Shown in pieces: positions 1-6,871 of a stretch of DNA of 13,557 nt. Origin of the DNA: Acholeplasmataceae bacterium (lineage in GTDB: Bacteria; Bacillota_I; Bacilli_A; Acholeplasmatales; Acholeplasmataceae); the NCBI GenBank assembly GCA_003518475.1, contig DOYO01000097.1:7466-21022 (forward strand). The letters run 5' to 3'. A program made the position numbers and the translations under genes. Below the pieces are notes generated by a model. That model ran no database searches. It saw nothing but the letters and a program-made list of their open reading frames with translations, and was not told where the DNA came from. Numbering within the stretch: the first letter of the stretch is position 1; each line of letters starts with the position of its first letter.

Positions 1-302
1 GCTTTGGTATGAAGACTTCTTACGAAGTCATTTCCAGTACCTGCCTGATACATGAAAATTTCCTGTTTGATATCGAGATTATAGATTGTATTTGCGAGCC
101 TGTTGATTGTCCCGTCTCCACCCACAATAATTATGCGGTCTTCTGGAGCGCAGCCTGAAATAAACGCATCCACATCATCGATTGCGAGCACGTTGTAGTG
201 AACTACAGCGTTCCCGTTTTTTCTTAAATGCTTCATGATTTTTTCGATAAACTTCTCATTCTTTCCATTTCTTGATAGTGGATTATAAAGTACGATATCC
301 AT
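1..302 (-). CDS. Diacylglycerol/lipid kinase family protein (5' part, cut by window edge)
   Basis: The first 100 codons are visible and the rest lies beyond the left edge. The translation starts MDIVLYNPLSRNG and carries the two nucleotide-binding signatures of the DAGK catalytic (DgkB/YegS) family: VGGDGT at residues 60-65 and GTGNDF at 88-93. Family members phosphorylate diacylglycerol or a related lipid with ATP at the inner face of the membrane, in Firmicutes often to recycle diacylglycerol released by lipoteichoic-acid-type polymer synthesis. The start is fixed by AAGGAG seven bases upstream. It begins 10 bases after the tyrS stop, with the ribosome-binding site overlapping that stop, so it is very probably co-transcribed with tyrS and under the same T-box. 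The exact lipid substrate cannot be read from this fragment. An LtaS-like enzyme is encoded at 3411-5264, which would supply such a substrate. Confidence 0.85.
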   Translation of the reverse strand, partial: MDIVLYNPLSRNGKNEKFIEKIMKHLRKNGNAVVHYNVLAIDDVDAFISGCAPEDRIIIVGGDGTINRLANTIYNLDIKQEIFMYQAGTGNDFVRSLHTK

Positions 303-312
303 AATTTGCTCC

Positions 313-1557
313 TTATTTAAAGATGATCATTGCGTATTTCTTTTTCCCGCGACGTACGATGATGAAGGCATCATACATGGATATTGCTTTCGTCACTATA
401 AATTCAACTTCATTGACTTTTTGATCATTCAAAAGGATTGCTCCACTTTGGATGAAGGTTCTCGCTTCTCGTTTGGATGATGCAAGATTGGTTTCAACCA
501 AGATATCCAAAATACCTTTCGGTTCGTCAAGATGAACAGTATCAAGCGTTTTTGATAGCATCATCAAGCCATTTTCAGATAAATCACTGAATTCTCCGGA
601 GAATAGCGCGTTTGTCACTTTGAGTGCTTCTTTCAAAGCTTTCTCTCCATGAACAAGTTTGACAACTTCTGCTGCGAGTGTTTTTTGGGCTTCTCTTTGT
701 TCAGGTTCAAGAATCATCTTTTGTTCAAGCGCTTCTATCTCTGTTCTAGATAAGAGGGTGAGCGATTTTAGGTAGTTCACAACATCAGCATCCGATGCAT
801 TTAAAAAGTATTGATAAATTTCATATGGCGAAGTCAAATTCTGATCTAACCATAATGCTCCTGATTCGCTCTTTCCAAATTTGGATCCATCTGCTTTGAG
901 CAGTAATGGTGAAGATAATCCGATTGCCTGACTTTGGTCGCCTTCGATTTTTCTAATTAACTCCAAACCGGTGGTGATATTGCCCCATTGATCCGATCCA
1001 CCAAACTGAAGCTTGCAATCAAGTTCCTGATAGAGGTGAAGAAAGTCAATAGCTTGAATCAACATGTAACTGAATTCAGTGTAGGATATCCCGATTTCCA
1101 ATCGCTTTTGGACGGTATCCTTGGCAATCATATAGTTGATTGAAAAGTGTTTTCCATAATCTCTTAAGAAGGATATCATATCAATTTTACCAATCCAATC
1201 GTAATTATTCACGAAAATTGCTTTTTCGGGATTTAAAAAGTAACTGAGCTGTTTCTTGATTTTCTCTGCATTTTGCAGGGATTCTTCCAATGTCAGTAAT
1301 TTTCTTTCTGCTGTTTGTCTTGGATCGCCGATCAAGCCTGTTGCTCCACCGATTAAAACAATTGGCGTATGTCCGCTTTTTTCCAATAAAAGCATTCTGA
1401 CAATTTGGACGAGATGACCAACGGTTAAAGATTCTCCTGTTGGGTCAAATCCGCAATAAAACTTAATTTTATCTTCATTTAGTAACTGTTTCGCTTTTTC
1501 TTCATTGCTGACGTCTTTAATCAGTCCACGCCAGATGAGTTCTTCATATAATTTCAT
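313..1557 (-). CDS. tyrS: Tyrosyl-tRNA synthetase
   Basis: A 414-residue class I aminoacyl-tRNA synthetase that charges tRNA-Tyr in the cytoplasm. Visible landmarks are YCGFDPTGESL at 34-44, the HIGH-type element TVGHL at 45-49, GDPRQTAERK at 77-86, GGSDQWGN at 186-193, the KMSKS-loop variant KFGKS at 226-230, and a C-terminal S4-like RNA-binding domain from about 345 to 410 (SSKREARTFIQSGAILLN). Length and architecture match bacterial TyrRS. The frame stays open upstream to 1629, but that part crosses the T-box and its terminator. The ATG at 1557 has a perfect AGGAGG seven bases before it and is the real start. It lies downstream of ccpA with a T-box leader between, and is followed almost immediately by a lipid kinase gene. 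Expression is expected to rise when tRNA-Tyr is uncharged. Confidence 0.97.
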   Translation of the reverse strand: MKLYEELIWRGLIKDVSNEEKAKQLLNEDKIKFYCGFDPTGESLTVGHLVQIVRMLLLEKSGHTPIVLIGGATGLIGDPRQTAERKLLTLEESLQNAEKIKKQLSYFLNPEKAIFVNNYDWIGKIDMISFLRDYGKHFSINYMIAKDTVQKRLEIGISYTEFSYMLIQAIDFLHLYQELDCKLQFGGSDQWGNITTGLELIRKIEGDQSQAIGLSSPLLLKADGSKFGKSESGALWLDQNLTSPYEIYQYFLNASDADVVNYLKSLTLLSRTEIEALEQKMILEPEQREAQKTLAAEVVKLVHGEKALKEALKVTNALFSGEFSDLSENGLMMLSKTLDTVHLDEPKGILDILVETNLASSKREARTFIQSGAILLNDQKVNEVEFIVTKAISMYDAFIIVRRGKKKYAMIIFK

Positions 1558-1574
1558 AATATTTCCTCCTGATT

Positions 1575-1752
1575 TTAAAATAAAATCGTCCTTAGAAAAC
1601 TCTAAGGACGAAATAATCCGCGGTACCACCTTAGTTCTAGAAAGTATCTAGCACTTTGTTTTATGATGATCTCCATAAATGTATTTCGAGCTTTGTCTTC
1701 TCTCCATGTCACACCATCATGAAGTCTCTTTCTTAGGACTCAAAGTCTCTAC
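1575..1752 (-). promoter_or_regulatory. Tyrosine T-box riboswitch (tyrS leader)
   Basis: Read on the minus strand, the ccpA-tyrS gap holds the diagnostic T-box motif AAGGTGGTACCGCGG (1632-1618). Its bulge UGGU (1628-1625) would pair with a tRNA ACCA end carrying discriminator A, as tRNA-Tyr does. Upstream is a Stem I-like region with an AGAGA element near 1750, CTTTG (1745-1741) facing CAAAG (1695-1691), CTTC (1724-1721) facing GAAG (1700-1697), and the sequence GAA-UAC-A, giving a candidate tyrosine specifier UAC at 1683-1681. CTAAGG next to the T-box (1634-1629) can pair with CCTTAG (1607-1602) in the 5' arm of the terminator, which supplies the antiterminator/terminator switch. Motif and gene context agree on tyrosine. 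The full Stem I fold was not computed. No clear promoter was found just upstream, so ccpA read-through may also feed it. Confidence 0.93.
1577..1610 (-). terminator. T-box-controlled terminator before tyrS
   Basis: On the minus strand CGTCCTTAGA (1610-1601), loop GTTT, TCTAAGGACG (1596-1587) form a perfect 10-bp stem followed by ATTTTATTTT. Its 5' arm overlaps the bases needed by the T-box antiterminator, so it is the switchable terminator of the tyrS leader. It ends about 20 bases before the tyrS start. Confidence 0.92.
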
Positions 1753-1775
1753 TGAAGTTTATATCTTTGATCGAT

Positions 1776-2771
1776 TTAGTTGGTTGATTGTCTCTTGACG
1801 ATATAATGAGGAAGGATGATTCTGATATTGTCAACATCCTTTTGGTTCATCAATTTAGTCAAAAGTCTCATCGATACAGCACCTATATCATATACTGGAA
1901 CATCGATGGATGTCAAGGTTGGTCTGGATAATAAGGCATATTTGGTATTTTGGAATCCTGCGATTGCAAGATCACGTGGAACGAGTCTGCCGTTGTCTCT
2001 TGCGATATTCATGAAGGATACAGCGATTGAATCTCTGACACCGATGGCTCCATCAATTTTCTTATCTGAGAAGAAGGTTGAAAAATGCATACGGTTGATA
2101 TTTGTGTCTCCGCTTGTTCTAAAGATCTTCGGTTCAAGACCAGCTTCTTCCATCGCTCTTGTATATCCTGCTTCTTTTTTATCATTGACGGAATATCTTC
2201 TTGCTGTGCTGAGCAGATATACATTTTGTCTGTGATCGTTTAACATCAACTTCGTGATTTCATATCCTGCTTTTTCATAATCGATGGAAACAGTGGGAAC
2301 TTCCGCATCATCTGAAACAACATTGGCGAAAACAAATGGAATTCCATTACTGTTGAACATCTTTTTGATGTCATCGACTCTGTTTTCGGAAAGTTCGTCA
2401 TTTAAATAAAGAACTCCGTCCACCTGTTCTGCAACGATATCTTGAAGCGTATCCAGCACATCCATATCTTCACGAATGGCGAACAGCTTGATTGAATACT
2501 TATAGTTCTGCGCAATATCACTGATACCGCCCAGCATTTCAGCTACAGATGCTCTGGTGATATCAGAAATCACAACACCGACTGTTGTTGTCTTTCTGCT
2601 TGCGAGACCACGTGCAATCACGTTAGGGCGATAGCCCAATTCCTTAATGACCTTCAAGACACGCTGTCTTGTTTCTTCCTTAACTTTTTCAGGATTATTA
2701 AGTACGCGGGATACGGTTGCCAACGATACGCCAGCTGCTCCTGCTACGTCATAAATGGTTGCATTACTCAT
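1776..2771 (-). CDS. ccpA: Catabolite control protein A (LacI/GalR-family repressor)
   Basis: A 331-residue LacI/GalR regulator. The N-terminus TIYDVAGAAGVSLATVSRVLN (residues 5-25) is the helix-turn-helix; YRPNVIARGLASRKTTTVGVV is the hinge helix and the start of the periplasmic-binding-protein-like core, and both closely resemble CcpA of Bacillus as I know it. The core runs to the C-terminus (SRPTLTSIDVPVYDIG near 280-297). In Firmicutes CcpA binds HPr-Ser-P and cre operators to repress or activate carbon genes when glycolytic sugars are plentiful. It is preceded by its own promoter and a cre-like palindrome, so autoregulation is plausible. No terminator is seen between its stop and the tyrS T-box. 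A sugar-specific LacI paralogue is the alternative, but the hinge and N-terminus favour CcpA. The start at 2771 has GGAGTG upstream. Confidence 0.9.
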   Translation of the reverse strand: MSNATIYDVAGAAGVSLATVSRVLNNPEKVKEETRQRVLKVIKELGYRPNVIARGLASRKTTTVGVVISDITRASVAEMLGGISDIAQNYKYSIKLFAIREDMDVLDTLQDIVAEQVDGVLYLNDELSENRVDDIKKMFNSNGIPFVFANVVSDDAEVPTVSIDYEKAGYEITKLMLNDHRQNVYLLSTARRYSVNDKKEAGYTRAMEEAGLEPKIFRTSGDTNINRMHFSTFFSDKKIDGAIGVRDSIAVSFMNIARDNGRLVPRDLAIAGFQNTKYALLSRPTLTSIDVPVYDIGAVSMRLLTKLMNQKDVDNIRIILPHYIVKRQSTN

Positions 2772-2807
2772 CTATAATCACTCCAATTTTTTCTGTATTA
2801 TGAAATA

Positions 2808-2836
2808 ATTATATCATTATGTGTAAAGGCTTTCAA
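2808..2836 (-). promoter_or_regulatory. ccpA promoter
   Basis: On the minus strand TTGAAA (2836-2831), a 17-bp spacer and a perfect TATAAT (2813-2808), with the -10 preceded by TGA to give an extended -10 (TGATATAAT). Transcription would begin near 2801 and leave a leader of about 30 bases before the ccpA ATG. Confidence 0.88.
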
Positions 2837-2843
2837 GCATTTC

Positions 2844-2868
2844 ATGAAAATATTTTCATTCGTTTTCA
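2844..2868. promoter_or_regulatory. Candidate CcpA/LacI-family operator (palindrome plus overlapping cre-like site)
   Basis: Immediately upstream of the ccpA -35 lies the perfect 16-bp palindrome ATGAAAATATTTTCAT (2844-2859). Overlapping it on the minus strand is TGAAAACGAATGAA (2868-2855), which fits the cre consensus TGNAANCGNWWNCA with one mismatch. The palindrome has cre half-sites with the central CG replaced by TA. The location suggests control of ccpA itself; binding is inferred. Confidence 0.55.
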
Positions 2869-2900
2869 AAAAAAATAAAGAGGCAATAATTGCCTCTTTA
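2868..2900 (-). terminator. rplS intrinsic terminator
   Basis: Starting at the base after the rplS stop, TAAAGAGGCAA (2900-2890), loop TTA, TTGCCTCTTTA (2886-2876) form an 11-bp stem followed by eight T residues on the minus strand (2875-2868). It is a textbook intrinsic terminator that isolates rplS from ccpA. Confidence 0.95.
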
Positions 2901-3263
2901 CTAAACTGAACGTTTTTCTTTGATTCTTGATGCTTTTGCTGATAAATTACGGATGTAATTCAATACAGCGCGTCTGACTTTACCCTGACGTGCAACTTCG
3001 ATACGATCGATTGTTGGCGCGTGTACCGGGAATGTACGTTCTACACCGATGCCATAAGAAATCTTACGGACAGTAAATGTTTCAGAAACTCCTCCGCCTT
3101 GTCTTTTGATGACCAGACCTTCGAATAACTGGAGACGTTCTCTGTTTCCTTCCTTAATTTTCACGTAAACCTTGACGGTGTCACCTGAACTAAAGGATGG
3201 GACATCCTTGATGTAAGAATTTGTGACAGCAGCAATCAGTGCTTGCCCTTTTAATCTTGACAT
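2901..3263 (-). CDS. rplS: 50S ribosomal protein L19
   Basis: A 120-residue protein matching bL19 over its full length: FSSGDTVKVYVKIKEGNRERLQLFEGLVI in the first half, then SETFTVRKISYGIGVERTFPVH and the basic tail around KVRRAVLNYIRNL. bL19 sits at the 30S-50S interface near the bL14/bL31 bridges. In Bacillus rplS is the last gene of the rpsP-khpA-rimM-trmD-rplS operon. Here an LTA-synthase-like gene separates it from trmD, and it has acquired or kept its own strong promoter, leader and terminator, so it can be a single transcription unit. The start has a GTGAG-type ribosome-binding site within a 14-base element also found before rpsP. The stop is TAG. Confidence 0.98.
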   Translation of the reverse strand: MSRLKGQALIAAVTNSYIKDVPSFSSGDTVKVYVKIKEGNRERLQLFEGLVIKRQGGGVSETFTVRKISYGIGVERTFPVHAPTIDRIEVARQGKVRRAVLNYIRNLSAKASRIKEKRSV

Positions 3264-3345
3264 GTTCGACTCACTCTCTTTCTTCCAATGTTCATGTTCT
3301 GTGACAGCGGACCATTGTGCTAATTTGATGTAATACTATACGGCT
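3264..3345 (-). promoter_or_regulatory. rplS 5' leader, candidate L19 leader element
   Basis: From the promoter at 3351-3379 the rplS mRNA would carry a leader of about 80 bases. CAATG (3317-3313) and CATTG (3290-3286) can close a hairpin enclosing CCGCTGTCACAGAAC, which itself contains CUG-UCA-CAG. An L19 leader family upstream of rplS is known in low-GC Firmicutes and this element is in the right place. I could not compare it with that covariance model, so the assignment rests on position and the visible inverted repeats. Confidence 0.5.
3271..3284 (-). repeat. 14-base leader element shared with rpsP (copy 2, rplS)
   Basis: AAGAAAGAGAGTGA on the minus strand, seven bases before the rplS ATG. 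It is identical to the copy before rpsP at 7123-7136 and includes the likely ribosome-binding site. Confidence 0.7.
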
Positions 3346-3350
3346 TTATC

Positions 3351-3379
3351 ATTATAACAAAGTTAATGAAAACTTGCAA
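3351..3379 (-). promoter_or_regulatory. rplS promoter
   Basis: On the minus strand TTGCAA (3379-3374), an exact 17-bp spacer and perfect TATAAT (3356-3351). It lies in the gap after the LTA-synthase-like gene and gives rplS transcription independent of the trmD operon. The -35 falls in the loop of a small inverted repeat (GAAAAC...GTTTTC). Confidence 0.88.
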
Positions 3380-3410
3380 CAGTTTTCGTGGCGCTTTGTC
3401 GTCAAATGGT

Positions 3411-5264
3411 TTATGTATTCGGTAAATAAGTTGTTTTGCCTAAGAAATAATCAGATTGGAACATTTTTTCATAGATGTCAATCACTTCATAGACCCATTG
3501 CTTCTTCAGTTCATAATCTTCAGGGTTGTCATTACCCGCTAAAATCTGATCAAACAAGACGACATTTTCTTTGCTGATCCAGCTTGAATACGTTAAAATG
3601 ATCGGTAAATCAAGCCTATGTTCCAAAAACACACTTTGGCCATAATAGTAATCCTGATAATAACGGATGCCTAGAAGGTCCATAACGGTTGGGGTGATGT
3701 CATAATGAGATGATAAAGTATCTTCCAGATAATTGCCTAAAGCGTGGCTGTAGATGATGAATGGAACTTTTTCCATTTCATAAGGAACATCGCTATTTGG
3801 CGTATATTTATGGGTTATCGGATAACTTGAGTAATTTTTATGGTCACTGTAAAGGACTATGATTGTTTCTTCTAGAAGATTCTTTTCAGTTAAATCGTCT
3901 AAAAGTATACCTAAGCCTTTATCAAAATCCATTTGTGCAGCCATTAAAGTCGTCAATTCCAGTTCTGATTCATCATACTGCGGATCGAGGGCGATTAAAT
4001 CATAATACTCCTGAAGTTCATCCCGATACTCGTTATGGGGTCCATGTGGTGTGACGGTGATGATGAATGTGAAGAATGGATCTTCCTGAATCGGAACCAT
4101 CAAATCTTTCATTTGTTCAAACATCATGGAATCTTGTGGCCATCCATCTGTTTCAGGAACCACTAAGTCTTCAACACCATAGAAGTTTTCAAAGCCCATG
4201 CTCATGTGCATCTCATCGCGATTGAAGAAATCCTTATAATAATCGTGGAATGAGTTTGCAGTATAACCGTTTGCGGCTAGTACTGAGGGGAGAGCGTTCG
4301 GATAACTGTTACCGCCAAAAGTGTACATGAAGTTGTCAGCTTGGAAATACATCATCGATGTTAAGGATTTAAATTCAGCATCGTAAGTATAATTGCTTTT
4401 CGCTGCGGAATAGAAATTGTTAAAGTAAATACCAGAATTATATAATCTGTAATAATTTGGTGTAAGTTCCGGTGTGAACGCATATTCTTCGCAAGTTTCA
4501 CACATGATCATGATGACATTTTGTCCAGACAACGCTCCAAAATAGATTGACGTGTCAGCAAGTGTTTCTACGATAACTTCATCAATGATTTCTTCATATT
4601 CCTCTGAATATAATAATGGTTTGATGGCGTTGTTTGCATAGGTTACAATATCTTTGGTATGATAGGTGATCGAACCGAATTTTTGCACAAACAGACTCTT
4701 GTCTGCTGGAGTTGTGTAGGTTAAGAAGTCTGCTGAATCGATAACGAAAGGGCTGAACAGCAAACCAAGCATGGAAACAGTCAAATAGATTGTTCTGCTC
4801 ACAAAACGGTGTCTTTGGGTTTCCTGATTCAGTTTAACTATTTTATTCAACACTTTGACAGTAAATAGTACAAATAAAATGATTCCCATCCAAAGTAGAA
4901 CGCCATATGGTGTCAAGGGATTATACTTAAGTCCGATTTTCATTGTATTCTTTCCTGATTCCAAAAGCATCGCAATCGAGGTGACATCCTGTTTGAAATA
5001 ATACAGAGTGCTGTCTGTGACGAAGAAAGTGAACATAATCAGGATGTAAATGGAATAAGCGATATATCTCGTTTTATTTTTTTTAATGAAAGATAATGTG
5101 GATACGATGATAGCAACATTGAAGAATGCAATAATCCAATGCCCCAGAGAAACTCCGAATCCATATCTGAAAATGAAGATGAAGTCAAAGCTGAAGACAA
5201 TGAATACGACAAAAAGGAACTCAACAATGATGCTGTTTTGTGCTAATTTTTTAATGAAATTCAT
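3411..5264 (-). CDS. LTA synthase (LtaS)-like membrane phosphoglycerol transferase, sulfatase fold
   Basis: A 617-residue protein with about five N-terminal membrane helices (roughly 11-33, 40-60, 67-84, 118-139, 155-175), a linker, and an outward-facing sulfatase/alkaline-phosphatase-fold domain from about 240. The LtaS-type metal and catalytic residues are visible: E256 in IMIMCETCEE, nucleophile T293 in NYTYDAEF, H407 in VTPHGPH, and D474-H475 in YSDHKN. LtaS enzymes transfer glycerol-phosphate from phosphatidylglycerol to a glycolipid anchor or growing chain, releasing diacylglycerol. The frame stays open upstream to 5366, but the ATG at 5264 has AGAGGAAAG before it and begins just ahead of the first membrane helix. 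It follows trmD after 120 bases containing a weak terminator-like hairpin and AT-rich inverted repeats (CTTTATA/TATAAAG, 5306-5323), with no convincing promoter. Sequence divergence (Cys residues beside E256) leaves the true donor and acceptor open. Confidence 0.85.
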   Translation of the reverse strand: MNFIKKLAQNSIIVEFLFVVFIVFSFDFIFIFRYGFGVSLGHWIIAFFNVAIIVSTLSFIKKNKTRYIAYSIYILIMFTFFVTDSTLYYFKQDVTSIAMLLESGKNTMKIGLKYNPLTPYGVLLWMGIILFVLFTVKVLNKIVKLNQETQRHRFVSRTIYLTVSMLGLLFSPFVIDSADFLTYTTPADKSLFVQKFGSITYHTKDIVTYANNAIKPLLYSEEYEEIIDEVIVETLADTSIYFGALSGQNVIMIMCETCEEYAFTPELTPNYYRLYNSGIYFNNFYSAAKSNYTYDAEFKSLTSMMYFQADNFMYTFGGNSYPNALPSVLAANGYTANSFHDYYKDFFNRDEMHMSMGFENFYGVEDLVVPETDGWPQDSMMFEQMKDLMVPIQEDPFFTFIITVTPHGPHNEYRDELQEYYDLIALDPQYDESELELTTLMAAQMDFDKGLGILLDDLTEKNLLEETIIVLYSDHKNYSSYPITHKYTPNSDVPYEMEKVPFIIYSHALGNYLEDTLSSHYDITPTVMDLLGIRYYQDYYYGQSVFLEHRLDLPIILTYSSWISKENVVLFDQILAGNDNPEDYELKKQWVYEVIDIYEKMFQSDYFLGKTTYLPNT

Positions 5265-5353
5265 GTTTGCTTTCCTCTTTTCTTCGATTATCCATATCAA
5301 AAACTCTTTATAAATATATAAAGATTGCCATGCATATATATTAATACTTTTCA

Positions 5354-5383
5354 TAAGAAAATGCAAGTTATTGCCCTTGCATT
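5354..5383 (-). terminator. Possible terminator/attenuator after trmD
   Basis: Just after the trmD stop, AATGCAAG (5383-5376), an 8-base loop and CTTGCATT (5367-5360) form an 8-bp stem followed on the minus strand by a short T-rich run (TTCTT). The stem is moderate and the T-tract interrupted, so partial read-through into the LtaS-like gene is likely. Confidence 0.5.
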
Positions 5384-5384
5384 G

Positions 5385-6107
5385 TTATTTTGAATGCTCT
5401 TTAATTTTCTTCAACACTTTTTCTTGATCTTTTGAAAGTTTTACTTTTTCAATGAGATCAGGTCTTTTAATGAATGTCTGTTTAATTTGCTCTTCGTTAC
5501 GCCATTTCTCAATGTTTTGATGATTGCCTGATAAAAGCACTTCAGGTACATCAAATCCTTTGTAGTGATCAGGTTTTGTATATTGAGGGTACTTGAGTAA
5601 ACCGTTTTGCAAACTGTCTTCAAGAGATGAATCCTCATGAATGACGCCAGGTAGCAGTCTGGAGACTGTATCAGCTACAATCATTGCAGGGATTTCACCG
5701 CCTGTCAAGACATAATCACCAATCGATAATTCCATATCAATCAAGGATTCAACGCGTGCATCAATGCCTTCATAGTGACCGCACAATAGAATCAAATGAT
5801 TCGATTGGGCGAGTGATTTCGCTGTTTCCTGATTGAAGAGCTTTCCTTGAGGAGAGAGCAAAATGACTTTTGTCTGTTCACCCTTCAATTTATCAATCAC
5901 GTCATAGAAGGGAGGAAATTGCATCAGCATGCCCACTCCGCCTCCATAAGGCGTATCATCTATCTTCTTATGCTTGTTATGACTGTAGTCTCTCAGTTGA
6001 TGAAGATTGATTTCAACAAACTTGCTTTCAATTGCGCGCTTGATGATCGATGTTCCAAGAAAAGTATCAAAAAACTCCGGAAAAATCGTAACGATATCGA
6101 TAATCAT
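5385..6107 (-). CDS. trmD: tRNA (guanine(37)-N1)-methyltransferase
   Basis: A 240-residue SPOUT methyltransferase that uses S-adenosylmethionine to methylate G37 next to the anticodon in tRNAs reading CUN, CCN and CGG codons, preventing +1 frameshifting. Family signatures are YGGGVGM (54-60), the SAM-binding trefoil-knot elements CGHYEGIDAR (109-118) and IGDYVLTGGE (129-138), the conserved arginine in SRLLPGV (R150), the catalytic-type aspartate in LEDSL (D164), and YPQYTKP (173-179). Length is normal. The start overlaps the rimM stop as ATGA, the tight coupling usual in this operon. The next gene downstream is not rplS, as in Bacillus, but an LtaS-like gene after a hairpin. Confidence 0.98.
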   Translation of the reverse strand: MIIDIVTIFPEFFDTFLGTSIIKRAIESKFVEINLHQLRDYSHNKHKKIDDTPYGGGVGMLMQFPPFYDVIDKLKGEQTKVILLSPQGKLFNQETAKSLAQSNHLILLCGHYEGIDARVESLIDMELSIGDYVLTGGEIPAMIVADTVSRLLPGVIHEDSSLEDSLQNGLLKYPQYTKPDHYKGFDVPEVLLSGNHQNIEKWRNEEQIKQTFIKRPDLIEKVKLSKDQEKVLKKIKEHSK

Positions 6108-6592
6108 AATAATCCCTCGATTGGAAGAATAATGATTCTATCCTCAGTTACTTCTTTAACAAAAGCTTTTACAAAGGGAACAAGAGCTTTTTTCCCATCT
6201 GTTTTTTCAATTTCGATCAAATGACCCTGAGGTACCGGAACCAAACTGATGACTTTCCCTAAAAGCGTTCCATCTTCTGAATAAACGTCTTTATCTAGTA
6301 TCGATGTGTAATGATAATCATCTTCTTCAAGCTGCTTAGAGACATCTTCATCAGAAAATACATCCATGCCTTTATAGGCCAAGACATCATTGATATTATC
6401 AATACCTTTGAATTTCACAATGAAGAGGTTACCCTGTGGTCTGACTCTTTCAATGATGAAATATTTTTTTACACCCTTGATTTGCACATAGATTTTAGCA
6501 GAAACTAAAAAGCGGTTAAAATCACTTAGATTGTAGATTTTAACCTCTCCCTTAATGCCGTGTGTATTTGCAATATTACCAATAAGATACAT
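6104..6592 (-). CDS. rimM: 16S rRNA processing protein RimM
   Basis: A 162-residue ribosome maturation factor that binds uS19 and helps assemble the 30S head. The N-terminal RimM barrel carries ANTHGIKGEVKIYN near 8-21 and the C-terminal PRC-barrel covers about 90-160 (LGKVISLVPVPQGHLIEIE). An in-frame ATG three codons upstream (6601) sits directly against the AAGGA ribosome-binding site, while the ATG at 6592 is nine bases from it and gives the usual MYLIG-type N-terminus, so the shorter form is preferred. It follows khpA closely and overlaps trmD by four bases (ATGA). The TGA stop inside that overlap is one of the pieces of evidence for the standard genetic code. Confidence 0.95.
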   Translation of the reverse strand: MYLIGNIANTHGIKGEVKIYNLSDFNRFLVSAKIYVQIKGVKKYFIIERVRPQGNLFIVKFKGIDNINDVLAYKGMDVFSDEDVSKQLEEDDYHYTSILDKDVYSEDGTLLGKVISLVPVPQGHLIEIEKTDGKKALVPFVKAFVKEVTEDRIIILPIEGLL

Positions 6593-6604
6593 AGCGTTCA
6601 TTCC

Positions 6605-6853
6605 TTAAAATGAGTCAATGTCGATTTGTACGCGCTTGCCTTCTCTTGAAGCACCTGCATAAACAATCGTGCGCATTGCGCTTGCGATTTTTCCACCCTT
6701 GCCAATCACGCGTCCTAAGTCCGCTTCATTGACCATGAGTTGAATGGTAATTGTTTCCTCATCGTTAGATAGGATCTTAACTAATACATCATCTGGGTTA
6801 ACGACTAATGGCATTATCATATTTTTGATGAGTTTTTCAAAATCAACCGCCAT
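6605..6853 (-). CDS. khpA: KH-domain RNA-binding protein KhpA (YlqC)
   Basis: An 82-residue single KH-domain protein. VIGKGG (49-54) is the GxxG loop that contacts single-stranded RNA, followed by the helix KIASAMRTIVYAGA. This is the small KhpA/YlqC family encoded between rpsP and rimM in most Firmicutes. KhpA pairs with KhpB and affects RNA metabolism, cell division and ribosome-linked functions. A GGGGGAA-type ribosome-binding site precedes the ATG. It is 18 bases after rpsP and 12 bases before the rimM ATG, so clearly part of that operon. Bacillus has ylqD between it and rimM; here ylqD is absent. Confidence 0.95.
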   Translation of the reverse strand: MAVDFEKLIKNMIMPLVVNPDDVLVKILSNDEETITIQLMVNEADLGRVIGKGGKIASAMRTIVYAGASREGKRVQIDIDSF

Positions 6854-6871
6854 GATAAGTTCCCCCTTTTG

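Noticed and set aside
1558..1629. N-terminal extension of tyrS to 1629
   Set aside because: It would translate through the T-box core and the terminator hairpin. The ATG at 1557 has a perfect AGGAGG and the family N-terminus.
1816..2235. 139-codon open frame on the plus strand inside ccpA
   Set aside because: It is antisense to a clear full-length ccpA, and has no ribosome-binding site or recognisable motif.
3366..3387. GAAAAC...GTTTTC inverted repeat as terminator of the LtaS-like gene
   Set aside because: Only six base pairs with an eight-base loop and no T-run, and it overlaps the rplS -35. Read-through into rplS is just as likely.
5306..5323. CTTTATA/TATAAAG inverted repeat before the LtaS-like gene as promoter or operator
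   Set aside because: In an AT-only stretch such repeats arise easily, and no -35/-10 pair with good spacing could be settled.
5265..5366. N-terminal extension of the LtaS-like protein to 5366
   Set aside because: It begins inside the hairpin after trmD and has no ribosome-binding site; the ATG at 5264 has AGAGGA and fits the first membrane helix.
5847..6224. 125-codon open frame on the plus strand across trmD and rimM
   Set aside because: It is antisense to two conserved genes and looks like translation of reversed codons.
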